From positions 620,001-684,000 of the forward strand of contig NZ_JAIWPJ010000002.1 of assembly GCF_020515625.1 (NCBI RefSeq): a stretch of DNA of 64,000 nucleotides. The letters are read 5' to 3'. Positions within the stretch are counted from its first letter, which is position 1. Every line of letters starts with the position of its first letter. The notes beneath the pieces are model-generated. The model was given only the letters and a program-made list of their open reading frames with translations, searched no databases and was not told the origin of the DNA. The stretch is from Natrinema amylolyticum. Lineage in GTDB: Archaea; Halobacteriota; Halobacteria; Halobacteriales; Natrialbaceae. A program made the position numbers and the translations under genes. This document shows positions 1 to 7,991 of this stretch, in pieces.

Positions 1-432
1 GTCCGACGAAGCCTCGTTCGCGTCGCTCTCGGAACGGTCGTTGACTCTGAACGCCTCGACGTGCATGGTGACGATCCCGCGCTCGCCGTCGCTGGTCTCG
101 CGTTTGTCAGTGACCGTCGACTGCGCTCGGATCGTGTCGCCGTGGAAGACCGGATTCGGGTGCTCGACGTCGTCGTAGGAGAGGTTCGCGACGATCGTCC
201 CGTCGGTCGTCTCCGGAATCGAGATTCCGACCGCGAGCGACATCGTGTAGAGGCCGTTGACCAGGCGCTCGCCGAACTCAGTGTCGGCCGCGAACTCTGC
301 GTCGAGGTGCAGCGGCTGCTGATTCATCGTCATATCACAGAAGCGCTGGTTGTCGCTCTCGGAGATCGTCCGCCGACGCTCGTGTTCGATTGTCTCGCCG
401 ACGTCGAACTCCTCGTAGTACAGTCCCGTCAT
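1..432 (-). CDS. mch: MaoC-like dehydratase, probable mesaconyl-CoA hydratase (3' part outside window)
   Basis: A hot-dog-fold MaoC dehydratase, 144 codons visible with no stop before base 1. The N-terminus begins MTGLYYEEFDVGETIEH. The region around residues 30-65 (RFCDMTMNQQPLHLDAEFA, then VNGLYTMSLAVGIS) has the family's Asp/His active-site pattern. The enzyme would hydrate mesaconyl-CoA in the cytoplasm. This assignment is inferred from the CitE-type lyase and glutamate dehydrogenase found 5-6 kb away, both partners in the haloarchaeal methylaspartate cycle. The ATG at 432 is preceded by a TATA-like TTTTGTA (minus strand, about 457-463) at leaderless spacing. A generic enoyl-CoA hydratase role cannot be excluded. 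Confidence 0.8.
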   Translation of the reverse strand, partial: MTGLYYEEFDVGETIEHERRRTISESDNQRFCDMTMNQQPLHLDAEFAADTEFGERLVNGLYTMSLAVGISIPETTDGTIVANLSYDDVEHPNPVFHGDTIRAQSTVTDKRETSDGERGIVTMHVEAFRVNDRSESDANEASSD

Positions 433-615
433 GCGTTCGAAATCACGCAGATCCTACAAAAGCATGGCGTCGTTCCGGACTCGAGACGCGCACTGGTGAC
501 TGACCTCGATCAGACTTCCCGATCCGGGAAATCGCGCGATCCGAGTCGCGCTACCGGTTTCGATTTCGGCTCGGTCGGTTACCCGCATTCTGCACCGGTA
601 GCCGCCTCGTGTTCC

Positions 616-2031
616 TCACTCGACCATCTCGGTCTCGTCGCCGGCGTCCTGCTGGACCCAGATCGTCTTCGTGTTGACGAACTCGCGGATGCCGTGCTTC
701 GAGAGTTCCCGTCCGTAGCCCGAGTCCTTCACACCGCCGAAGGGGAGTCGGGGATCGGACTTGACGAGTTCGTTGACGAACGCCAGCCCGGACTCGAACT
801 GGCGGGCGACCCGCTCGCCGCGCTCTAAGTCCTCGGTCCAGACGCTCGCGCCGAGCCCGAAGCGGGTGTCGTTGGCCTTCTCGATCGCGGCTTCCTCGTC
901 GGGTACCCGGAAGACCGTCGCGACGGGACCGAAGAGTTCCTCCTGATCGGCGGGCGCGTTTTCGGGAACGTCCGTGATCACCGTCGGCGGATAGAACGCG
1001 CCGTCGCGGTCCATCGGCTCGCCGCCGAGTTCAATCTCGCCGCCCTGATCGACCGTTTCTTCGACCTGCTCGTGGAGCTCCTCCATGAGGTCCTCGCGGG
1101 CCTGCGGGCCGATGTCGGTGCCCTCGTCCATCGGATCGCCGACGGTCTGGGCCTCCATTTCGTCGACGAACCGGTCGACGAACTCGTCGTAGACGTCGTC
1201 GACCACGATGAATCGCTTGGCCGCGATACAGGACTGGCCGTTGTTGATGAGCCGCGCCTGGACTGCCGTCTCGACCGTCTCGTCCATCGGCGCGTCCTCG
1301 AGCACGACGAACGGGTCGCTCCCGCCTAACTCGAGGACGTTCTTCTTGAGTTGGCTGCCCGCAGTCTCGGCGACGGATCGGCCCGCGCCGTCGCTGCCGG
1401 TGATAGTGACCGCGGAGATGCGCTCGTCTTCGATCACCTCGTCGATCTCGCTGGAACTGATCAGGAGGGAGGTGAACGCGCCCTCGGGGAACCCCGCCTG
1501 CTCGAAGACGTCTTCGATGGCCCGCGCACAGCCGGGCACGTTCGAAGCGTGTTTCAGCAGGCCGACGTTGCCCGCGGCGAGGTTGGGGGCCGCGAAGCGA
1601 AACACCTGCCAGAACGGGAAGTTCCAGGGCATGATCGCCAGCACCGGGCCGAGCGGCTGGTAGGCGACGACGGTACGGGCGCTCTCGTCGCTCGCGACGA
1701 CCTCGTCCTGGAGGTGTTCGGCGGCGGTCTCGGCGTAGTAGTCACAGACCCACGCGCATTTCTCGACCTCGTCGTAGGCCTGCCCGATCGGCTTCCCCAT
1801 CTCCTCGGTCATCAGGTGGGCGTAGTCGTCCTCGTTTTCCCGCAAAACGTCGGCCGCCTTCGCCAGGAGTCGCTGCCGCGTCTCGATCGGCGTCTCGCTC
1901 CACTCCGCGAAGGTCTCGGTCGCTCGCGCTATGTGTTCGTCTCGCTCCTCGTCAGACGTCTCTTCGAAGCTGTCGACCACGTCTCCCGTCGCCGGATTCG
2001 TACTCTCGATAGACACGCGGGAACCGACCAC
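616..2031 (-). CDS. NAD(P)-dependent aldehyde dehydrogenase, succinate-semialdehyde type
   Basis: A 471-aa ALDH-superfamily enzyme, full length for the family. It oxidises an aldehyde, probably succinate semialdehyde, to the acid. The cofactor-domain motif MPWNFPFWQ, the general-base motif LELGGSDPF and the catalytic-cysteine motif NNGQSCIAAKRF are all present and in order. The start at 2031 (MVGSRVSIES) could instead be the GTG at the Val of VSIES, a few codons downstream. It lies between the MaoC gene and orc1 and seems to be transcribed alone. The substrate is an inference from similarity to GabD-like enzymes. Confidence 0.87.
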   Translation of the reverse strand: MVGSRVSIESTNPATGDVVDSFEETSDEERDEHIARATETFAEWSETPIETRQRLLAKAADVLRENEDDYAHLMTEEMGKPIGQAYDEVEKCAWVCDYYAETAAEHLQDEVVASDESARTVVAYQPLGPVLAIMPWNFPFWQVFRFAAPNLAAGNVGLLKHASNVPGCARAIEDVFEQAGFPEGAFTSLLISSSEIDEVIEDERISAVTITGSDGAGRSVAETAGSQLKKNVLELGGSDPFVVLEDAPMDETVETAVQARLINNGQSCIAAKRFIVVDDVYDEFVDRFVDEMEAQTVGDPMDEGTDIGPQAREDLMEELHEQVEETVDQGGEIELGGEPMDRDGAFYPPTVITDVPENAPADQEELFGPVATVFRVPDEEAAIEKANDTRFGLGASVWTEDLERGERVARQFESGLAFVNELVKSDPRLPFGGVKDSGYGRELSKHGIREFVNTKTIWVQQDAGDETEMVE

Positions 2032-2136
2032 GACGAACCGCTTAGTACGCAGGGCTGCCAGCTAAAGGATGGGGCGGAACGTCACGGTCGTTCGTACCAC
2101 ACAACCCCTATACCCGTCGAATTCCTAGAAACGGCA

Positions 2137-2349
2137 ATGTCAGCGCATACGCATCACGACGATTCGCACCCGCCGCCAGCGCAGCGAAAAGCCGTCCTCA
2201 TCTGTCCGGAGTGTGGCCACGAGAGTCCGATCACCGGCGACTGGGAGACCGTGACGGCCGGCGACGAGCGATTGCTCGTCTGTACCGACTGTGGATCGGT
2301 CGTCGACCGACGATCCCGGCGTCGCTCTGAACTCGTCGAAGCAGCATGA
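2137..2349 (+). CDS. Small zinc-ribbon protein
   Basis: A 70-aa protein with two CxxC knuckles, CPECGH at residues 23-28 and CTDCGS at 49-54, separated by about 25 residues: a classic zinc ribbon. An N-terminal His-rich stretch (HTHHDD) and a C-terminal Arg-rich run (DRRSRRRSE) flank it. It belongs to a haloarchaea-restricted group of short zinc-ribbon proteins. Nucleic-acid or protein binding is likely, but no function is established. It is divergent from the aldehyde dehydrogenase. Confidence 0.75.
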   Translation: MSAHTHHDDSHPPPAQRKAVLICPECGHESPITGDWETVTAGDERLLVCTDCGSVVDRRSRRRSELVEAA

Positions 2350-2440
2350 GACGAAGGTAACGCGAACGCGATATTTTATCAGTCGACGCGGACGCGTCGA
2401 AACGGAACGTCTATCGGTCGGCGCTCGTCGATTCACGGGA

Positions 2441-2472
2441 CCCCCACCCCTTATTCAGAGTGAAAGCGGGGA
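2441..2472 (-). other. Origin-recognition-box-like element downstream of orc1
   Basis: A short dyad TTCAGAGTGAA (2454-2464) flanked on its left by a C-string (CCCCCACCCC, 2441-2450) and on its right by GCGGGG. The dyad plus one-sided G/C-string is the architecture of haloarchaeal ORB elements bound by Orc1/Cdc6. Close relatives lie at 4159-4169 and 5136-5347. This copy is about 240 bp beyond the 3' end of orc1. Binding is inferred. Confidence 0.55.
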
Positions 2473-2521
2473 TATGGAGGGGGCTGCCTCTCGTCGACGC
2501 CGGGGCCGACCCCGATCCTCG

Positions 2522-2666
2522 CCGATTCCGCTCTCGAGGAATAGTCCACAACGACCTTACCCGCAGGAAATGGCCCTCGTTGACTCTGCTTTCGGGGAAT
2601 GGTCTTCGTTGACCCTGCTTTCGGGGAATGGCTCTCGTCAACCCCGCTTTCGGGGAACGACCCATC
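2522..2666. repeat. 29-bp direct tandem repeat array, about five units
   Basis: Contiguous 29-bp units start at 2522 (degenerate), 2551, 2580, 2609 and 2638, each centred on a core like GCTTTCGGGGAATGG. The 2580 and 2609 units are nearly identical and the outer units diverge. There are no spacers, so it is not a CRISPR. It lies just past the 3' end of orc1, next to an ORB-like element, so an iteron-like or origin-associated role is possible. Confidence 0.75.
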
Positions 2667-2708
2667 GCTTCAGCGGCCGAGAGACGGCTGTCTCACGAAA
2701 ACACCGTG

Positions 2709-3995
2709 TCACGAAAACGAGGTGAGATCGACGTCACGGTTCCCCGTCGACGGACCGGTCTCGCGGAGCCGATCGTCCGTCGGGAGGTCCTCGAGCGAGG
2801 CGTCCCGACGGACCGCCTTGACGATGTGTTTCGGATCGGTGACGAGGCGATGCAAGAGGTAACTCCCCTGTGACCGACCGCCACCGGTCTTTTCGGACTC
2901 GATGACGCCCAAGAACGCCTGTTCCTTTAGCTGCCGATACAGCCCGTTTTCGGTGATCGGATCGGTGGCGACCAGTTCGCAGATGCCGACGTAGCGCTCG
3001 TACACCTCTCGAGTCTTGTACGTCTCTCGATCGCCGGTGATGATGCAACTCGCGAGCGCGTACAGGGCGAGCTTCGCGTGGACGGTCGCACCGCTGGTGA
3101 GTTCCTCGATGCGGTTGATTTCGGCGACCTCCTGGGCCTGCTGGATGTGGTCCTCCGAGACCGTCTCGCTGCCGGTTCGTCGAGCGAGTTCGCCGGCCTC
3201 CTTGAGGATCTCGATCGCCTTCCGCGCGTCGCCGTGTTTCTTGGCCGCGAGGGCGGCACAGAGCTCGATCGTCCCGTCCTCGAGGACGTCGGGCTGAAAG
3301 GCGTCCTCGCGGTTGCGCATGATCTCGCGAAGTTGCGAGGCGTCGTAGGGGTGGAAGAACAGCTCTCGATGGCCGAAACTGCTGTCGATGCGTTCGTCGA
3401 GCGTCTCCCGATACTGGACCTTGTTACTGATCCCGATGACGCCGATGTACGCGTCCGTTTTCTGTGCCTCGCGAGCGCGAGAGAGCTGCATCAAGATATT
3501 GCTGTTGTCCAGTTTATCGATCTCGTCCAAGATGACGACGACCGCATCGAAACAGGCCTCGAGAATGCCCCAGATGTGCTGGTAGTACTCCATGGTCCCG
3601 ACCCCCCGGAGCGGAATATTCTGCTGGTAGTCGGTCTGCTCTTTCAGATTGAGCGCTAACTGACGCGTCGTCCGGGTTTCCGTGTTCGCTTCGGAACAGT
3701 CGACGTAGAGAACGCCACAGTCAATGTCGTTGCCTCGCGCGGCGTCCTGAGCCCGCGTCGCGACGTGTCGAGAGATCAGACTCTTCCCGGTTCCGGTCTT
3801 GCCGTAGATCATTACGTTGTTCGGCGGATCGCCTCGCGTGATCGCACCGACTTCGGCGGCGACGGACTGGATCTCGTCGTCGCGTCCGACGATGCGGTCC
3901 TCGTCGGGGACGTGTCCGACGTGGAGGAGTTCCTTCCGATTGAAGATGGGGTCGTGAGATTCGAAGAGCGGGTCCCCACCCGTCTGCTCAGCCAT
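2709..3995 (-). CDS. orc1: Orc1/Cdc6 family replication initiator
   Basis: An AAA+ origin-binding ATPase with a C-terminal winged helix that recognises ORB repeats and loads MCM helicase. Visible motifs are Walker A GKTGTGKS, Walker B VVILDEIDKL, sensor 1 IGISNK, sensor 2 HGDARKAIEIL, and a C-terminal winged helix (ENGLYRQLKEQAFLGVIES). The chosen start gives 428 aa. An ATG eight codons upstream (4019) is possible, but the TATA-like TTTTATA at 4020-4026 is 28 nt before the 3995 ATG, which fits a leaderless mRNA. ORB-like repeats lie on both sides of the gene, as expected for an orc-linked origin. Confidence 0.95.
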   Translation of the reverse strand: MAEQTGGDPLFESHDPIFNRKELLHVGHVPDEDRIVGRDDEIQSVAAEVGAITRGDPPNNVMIYGKTGTGKSLISRHVATRAQDAARGNDIDCGVLYVDCSEANTETRTTRQLALNLKEQTDYQQNIPLRGVGTMEYYQHIWGILEACFDAVVVILDEIDKLDNSNILMQLSRAREAQKTDAYIGVIGISNKVQYRETLDERIDSSFGHRELFFHPYDASQLREIMRNREDAFQPDVLEDGTIELCAALAAKKHGDARKAIEILKEAGELARRTGSETVSEDHIQQAQEVAEINRIEELTSGATVHAKLALYALASCIITGDRETYKTREVYERYVGICELVATDPITENGLYRQLKEQAFLGVIESEKTGGGRSQGSYLLHRLVTDPKHIVKAVRRDASLEDLPTDDRLRETGPSTGNRDVDLTSFS

Positions 3996-4019
3996 AGTTC
4001 TGTTCTGGAAGACGCTCAT

Positions 4020-4026
4020 TATAAAA
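4020..4026 (-). promoter_or_regulatory. TATA box of orc1
   Basis: TTTTATA on the minus strand, centred 28 nt upstream of the ATG at 3995. It decides the start of orc1 in favour of the shorter form. A second TATA-like element (CTATATAGG, about 4069-4077) could serve the longer form. Confidence 0.5.
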
Positions 4027-4039
4027 CTATGGAAGGTAG

Positions 4040-4129
4040 TTCAGACTGATAAGGGTCGGGTAGAGTCCCTATATAGCCTTTCTCGTACAGATTCTCAGTA
4101 CTCGAGCGCTCTGCCGGATGCAGACTGAA
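4040..4129. other. Two degenerate ORB-like dyads in the orc1 upstream region
   Basis: TTCAGACTGAT followed by AAGGGTCGGG at 4040-4060, and GCAGACTGAAG at 4120-4130. Each matches the TTCAGACTGAA core with one or two changes. The first lies between the two candidate TATA boxes of orc1, where bound Orc1 could repress its own gene. The interval 4020-4110 is the most AT-rich of this neighbourhood and could be the unwinding element. Confidence 0.4.
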
Positions 4130-4148
4130 GTCTCGTTCGACGGCGGCT

Positions 4149-4175
4149 CCACCCCCCGTTCAGACTGAAAGGGGG
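4149..4175. other. ORB-like element with C- and G-strings
   Basis: TTCAGACTGAA at 4159-4169 with CCACCCCCCG on the left and AGGGGG on the right. The core is identical to the copy at 5207-5217. The G-strings on both sides make its orientation ambiguous. Confidence 0.6.
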
Positions 4176-4261
4176 CCGAACGAGAGGTCACCGGAACGAT
4201 TCTGCGGGCGGGAGTAAACACTCGCGAGTTCTGAACGGAAATTCGGCAATCGAGCGCGCCC

Positions 4262-4330
4262 GTTTCGTACTGCTGGGCTCATTTCGCACTCTCGGGCTCG
4301 TTTCGTTCTGTTCGGCCGTTTCGTACCGCC
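4262..4330. repeat. Imperfect 19-bp tandem repeats
   Basis: Units beginning GTTTCGTACTGCTGGGCTC occur at 4262, 4281, 4300 and 4318, each keeping a TTTCG[TC]-N-CT core; the third is one base shorter. They sit between orc1 and the HD-domain gene inside the origin-like region. Confidence 0.6.
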
Positions 4331-4384
4331 TGATGAGAAATCCACAACCGTTATGTCATCAGTCCTCTATTTTTCACGCCCCTC

Positions 4385-5050
4385 ATGACGCAGGAATTAG
4401 GTCCCCTCGCTCGAGGGTTGTCGCTACCGTATTACGACGACGCCCTCCCGGCTCACGATCGTTTCCACGCCAATCGGGTCCGTGACTTGTCGAATCGATT
4501 AGCGAACGGGTGCGAGAGAATCGTCGAGAGAGACGTGCTCACTGCGGCGGCGTGGTTACACGACATCGGTCGTCCACTGGAGCGAACAGGGGAGATCGAT
4601 GACCACGACGAATGGGGTGCGGTCGAAGCGGAAGCCCTCCTCGAGACCGAAGGGGTGGCATCCGACCGGATCGATGCCGTCAAACACTGTATTCGAACGC
4701 ACAGTATCCGTTCCAGTTCTCCGGAGCCGGAGACGCTCGAGGCGGAGTTGCTCTTCGACGCGGATAAGCTGGAAGCTATCGGAGCGGTCGGTCTCGTTCG
4801 GATGGCCTGTATCGTCGGCGAGCGGTCGGGAAGTGCAGGCGAGAAATACGCGGTGATCGATACCCCGGAAGTCGGTGGAACGGTTACGTCGGACCTGCCC
4901 GATATCACGCTCCTTCGAGAATGGGCAGAGGAACGGCTGGATGCGTTATATACGTCACCCGGACGCCGTCTCGGAACGTCTCGCTGGCGTTTTATGGACG
5001 ATTTCTTCACACAGTTCTCGAGAGAGATAGACGTTGACGCAGAGGTGTAA
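4385..5050 (+). CDS. HD-domain metal-dependent phosphohydrolase
   Basis: A 221-aa single-domain HD protein. The metal ligands are apparent: H28 (DRFHANRV), H59-D60 (AAWLHDIGRP), H105 (RTHSIR) and D126 (LLFDADKLE). These are the hallmarks of HD phosphohydrolases acting on nucleotides or nucleic-acid ends; the substrate is unknown. The ATG at 4385 has a TATA-like GTTATGT about 29 nt upstream. The gene lies inside the presumptive origin, between ORB-like elements, but no replication role is shown. Confidence 0.85.
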   Translation: MTQELGPLARGLSLPYYDDALPAHDRFHANRVRDLSNRLANGCERIVERDVLTAAAWLHDIGRPLERTGEIDDHDEWGAVEAEALLETEGVASDRIDAVKHCIRTHSIRSSSPEPETLEAELLFDADKLEAIGAVGLVRMACIVGERSGSAGEKYAVIDTPEVGGTVTSDLPDITLLREWAEERLDALYTSPGRRLGTSRWRFMDDFFTQFSREIDVDAEV

Positions 5051-5129
5051 GAAGAAAGCGGAGAGACAAAACGCTTTCAGCCCGACGAACGCCGTCTCGT
5101 CCGAGTTCATCGACCCCGGTTCCGTTCAG

Positions 5130-5360
5130 CCGCTTTTCACTCTGAATAGGGGGTGTGGGTCCCCTCGGCGACCCCACGACACCGAAGTTCGTCGGGCCGC
5201 CCCTCGTTCAGACTGAAAACGGTCCCGGACGTCGCGACTGCGTTTCAGTCTGAACGAGGGGTGGGACGCGCTCACCGAACGCGACCGATCGATCGGCAAC
5301 CCGGACATCCGAACACCCCGGTGACTCGACCGGTCTTTCACTCTGAACGAGGGGTGTCCG
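5130..5360. other. Cluster of four ORB-like repeats, candidate replication origin
   Basis: Four near-identical dyads of consensus TTCA[GC][AT]CTGAA lie at 5136-5146, 5207-5217, 5244-5254 and 5337-5347. Three have the G-string (CGAGGGGTG or TAGGGGGTG) on the right; the 5207 copy has it on the left (CCCCTCG). Mixed orientation of boxes with one-sided G-strings is typical of haloarchaeal origins. The stretch 5051-5529 has no other convincing gene. Origin function is inferred from the repeats plus the orc1 gene 1.1 kb away. Confidence 0.7.
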
Positions 5361-5529
5361 TCGCCGACCGATCACGTCCGTCTCGAGCGACGACTGGTCG
5401 ACCTGACGACGCTACAGTACCGCTGATCGGAGACGCCCCGACCGAGCGGCCGGCGACGGCTCGCTGGCACTCCGATGACGACTCGCCGTCACACTGACGA
5501 CTTTGGTTCTGGCCGTTCGAGAGATCGGT

Positions 5530-6390
5530 ATGGTCCGTAGAAGCGTGCTGTTCACTCCCGGTGACCGCCCCGAGATGTGTCGGAAAGCGCCCGATTCGGG
5601 GGCGGACGTAGTCGTCTTCGATCTCGAGGACGCGGTCGCACCCCGGCGCAAAGCCGACGCTCGCGACGCCGTTCGCGACGTACTGTCCGATCCCGGTTTC
5701 GATCCCGACTGCGAGGTCTGCGTTCGAGTTAACGCGACGGAATCGACGCTCAGGGACGATCTCGACGCTCTACTGGGGGACGGCACGGAACTTCGACTCG
5801 ATAGCGTCATGCTTCCGAAAGTCGGCTCGGCCGACGATGTCCGCGCGCTCGTCGACGAACTCGGTACGTACGAGACGGTGTTTCCCGTCTTCGCGCTGCT
5901 CGAGAGCGCCGCCGGAATACTCGCGGCACCCGAGATCGCGGCCGTGTCCGCGACCGACGCGTTGGTGTTCGGCGCGGAAGACCTCGCGGCGGACATCGGC
6001 GCGACGCGGACGGCCGAGGGGACCGAAGTGCTCTACGCGCGAGAACGCGTCGTCCTCGCGGCCGCGGCCAACGACTGTCCGGCGATCGATACCATCGTGT
6101 CCGATTTCGAGGACGAGGATGCCCTCCGCGAGGACGTCGAGTTCGCGATTCAACTCGGCTACGACGGGAAGTTGGCGATCCACCCCGCCCAAGTCGGGCC
6201 GATCAACGAGGCGTTCACCCCGTCGGCCGAGCAGATCGAGTGGGCCAGGCGCGTGCTCGACGCCAGAGACGAGGCCGATGCCGAGGGCCGAGGCGTCTTC
6301 GCGGTCGACGGCGAGATGATCGACGCGCCCCTGATCGCTCGAGCCGAGCGAATCCGTTCGCGCGCAGCGGCCGTCGGCGCGTGGGCCTAA
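5530..6390 (+). CDS. citE: HpcH/HpaI-CitE family lyase, probable beta-methylmalyl-CoA / malyl-CoA lyase
   Basis: A 286-aa TIM-barrel lyase. It shows the Mg-binding FDLEDAV motif (residues 30-36), the substrate-binding Arg in VRVNA (68), MLPKV, and GAEDLAADIGATRT. In haloarchaea CitE-like proteins cleave or form beta-methylmalyl-CoA (glyoxylate plus propionyl-CoA), the step after mesaconyl-CoA hydration in the methylaspartate cycle. The start at 5530 (MVRRSVLFTPGDRPEM) matches the family. An in-frame TTG at 5503 is less likely. The next gene on the same strand, glutamate dehydrogenase, supports the pathway assignment. Confidence 0.85.
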   Translation: MVRRSVLFTPGDRPEMCRKAPDSGADVVVFDLEDAVAPRRKADARDAVRDVLSDPGFDPDCEVCVRVNATESTLRDDLDALLGDGTELRLDSVMLPKVGSADDVRALVDELGTYETVFPVFALLESAAGILAAPEIAAVSATDALVFGAEDLAADIGATRTAEGTEVLYARERVVLAAAANDCPAIDTIVSDFEDEDALREDVEFAIQLGYDGKLAIHPAQVGPINEAFTPSAEQIEWARRVLDARDEADAEGRGVFAVDGEMIDAPLIARAERIRSRAAAVGAWA

Positions 6391-6514
6391 CGCGGCACGC
6401 GGTCGGGTACGCTCCGTTCGCCGTTCGGTCGCGTGGACTACACGTCTATCGCAATTGTCGACCCGCCGTCAGTGTCGCGATCGTCGACCCGCCGGCGGCC
6501 GCGACATCCATACA

Positions 6515-6544
6515 ATATATAACCGCGTCTGAAGACCTTATATT
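6515..6544 (+). promoter_or_regulatory. Candidate promoter elements of gdh
   Basis: Two AT-rich TATA-like stretches, ATATATAA (6515-6522) and CTTATATT (6537-6544), lie in the 218-bp gap before glutamate dehydrogenase. Either would give a 5' leader of roughly 40-65 nt before the ATG at 6609. Confidence 0.45.
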
Positions 6545-6608
6545 GTAACTTATGCACTATGGGGGACATTCGCCACGTTTATTTTCGTTTCCTCGGAAGC
6601 TACTCCCA

Positions 6609-7865
6609 ATGTCCGACGAAGCCAATCCGTTCGAAAGCCTCCAATCGCAGATCGACGAGGCCGCAAACTACCTCGATGTCGGCGGCGACGAGATCGAGCG
6701 ACTCAAACACCCCGAGCGAGTGCTCGAGACGAACCTCACGATCGAAGGCGACGACGGAGATCTCGAGCGCTTTACCGCCTTCCGCTCGCAGTTCAACGGC
6801 GATCGCGGCCCCTATAAAGGCGGTATTCGCTACCACCCGCAGGTCTCCCGCGACGAGGTCAAGGCGCTGTCGGGCTGGATGACCTACAAGACTGCGATCG
6901 TCGACATTCCCCTCGGCGGTGGCAAGGGCGGTATCGCGCTCGATCCGGACGACTACTCCGAAGCGGAACTCGAGCGACTCACCCGTTCGTTCGCCAAAGA
7001 GCTGCGTCCCCTGATCGGCGAGGACCGAGACGTTCCCGCGCCCGACGTGAACACGGGCCAGCGGGAGATGAACTGGATCAAAGACACCTACGAGACCCTC
7101 GAGAACACGACGGAACCGGGCGTCATCACGGGCAAGGCGCTCGACTCCGGCGGCAGCGAGGGCCGCGTCGAGGCGACCGGTCGCTCGACCGTCATCGCCG
7201 CGCGCGAAGCGTTCGACTACCTCGACAAGGACCTCGAGGGCGCGACCGTCGCCGTGCAGGGCTACGGCAACGCGGGCTGGATCGCCGCCAAACTGATCGA
7301 CGAGATGGGCGCGACCGTCGTCGCCGCCAGCGACTCGAGCGGCGGTATCTACAACCCCGACGGGTTCGATCCGGTCGCGGCGAAAGAACACAAGAACGAG
7401 ACGGGCAGCGTCGTCGGCTACGAGGAGAGCGACGAGGAGATCACTAACGACGAGGTCCTCACCCTCGACGTCGACCTGTTGATCCCCGCGGCGCTCGAGA
7501 ACGCGATCGACGCCGACCTCGCCGAGGACGTCGCGGCCGACGTCATCTCGGAGGCCGCGAACGGGCCGCTGACCCCCGCGGCCGACGAGGTGCTCGAGGA
7601 AACGGACGTCTTCGTCATCCCGGACATCCTCGCGAACGCGGGCGGCGTCACCGTCTCCTACTTCGAGTGGGTCCAGAACCGCCAGCGCTTCTACTGGTCC
7701 GAAGAGCGCGTCAACGAGGAGCTCGAGACGATCATCGTCGACGCCTTCGACGCGCTGGTCGAGACCTACGAGGAACACGACCTCGAGAACCCGCGAACCG
7801 CGGCCTACGTCGTCGCGATCCAGCGCGTCGCCGACGCCTTCGAGGAAGCCGGCAGCTGGCCCTGA
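6609..7865 (+). CDS. gdhA: Glutamate dehydrogenase (Glu/Leu/Phe/Val family)
   Basis: A 418-aa hexameric-type enzyme for reversible reductive amination of 2-oxoglutarate. It has the substrate-binding [10 protein letters not shown] (K70), catalytic-lysine motif PLGGGKGG (K106) and Rossmann motif VQGYGNAGW. The ATG at 6609 ([12 protein letters not shown]) is chosen; an in-frame ATG at 6552 adds residues untypical of the family. In the methylaspartate cycle it supplies glutamate for glutamate mutase, which fits with the CitE gene immediately upstream. Confidence 0.95.
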   Translation: MSDEANPFESLQSQIDEAANYLDVGGDEIERLKHPERVLETNLTIEGDDGDLERFTAFRSQFNGDRGPYKGGIRYHPQVSRDEVKALSGWMTYKTAIVDIPLGGGKGGIALDPDDYSEAELERLTRSFAKELRPLIGEDRDVPAPDVNTGQREMNWIKDTYETLENTTEPGVITGKALDSGGSEGRVEATGRSTVIAAREAFDYLDKDLEGATVAVQGYGNAGWIAAKLIDEMGATVVAASDSSGGIYNPDGFDPVAAKEHKNETGSVVGYEESDEEITNDEVLTLDVDLLIPAALENAIDADLAEDVAADVISEAANGPLTPAADEVLEETDVFVIPDILANAGGVTVSYFEWVQNRQRFYWSEERVNEELETIIVDAFDALVETYEEHDLENPRTAAYVVAIQRVADAFEEAGSWP

Positions 7866-7991
7866 GTCGGGGATCGTCTCCCTTGGCCTCGAGCGGTCGG
7901 AAATCGCCACTCGAATACTGATCTCTTTTCACGTTGACAGACAGTCGCCGTTTCAACAAACACTTACCAACTGAATCGGCAGTTGTAGGAA

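Noticed and set aside
2522-2666. Possible CRISPR array
   Set aside because: The 29-bp units abut directly with no unique spacers and no cas genes are present.
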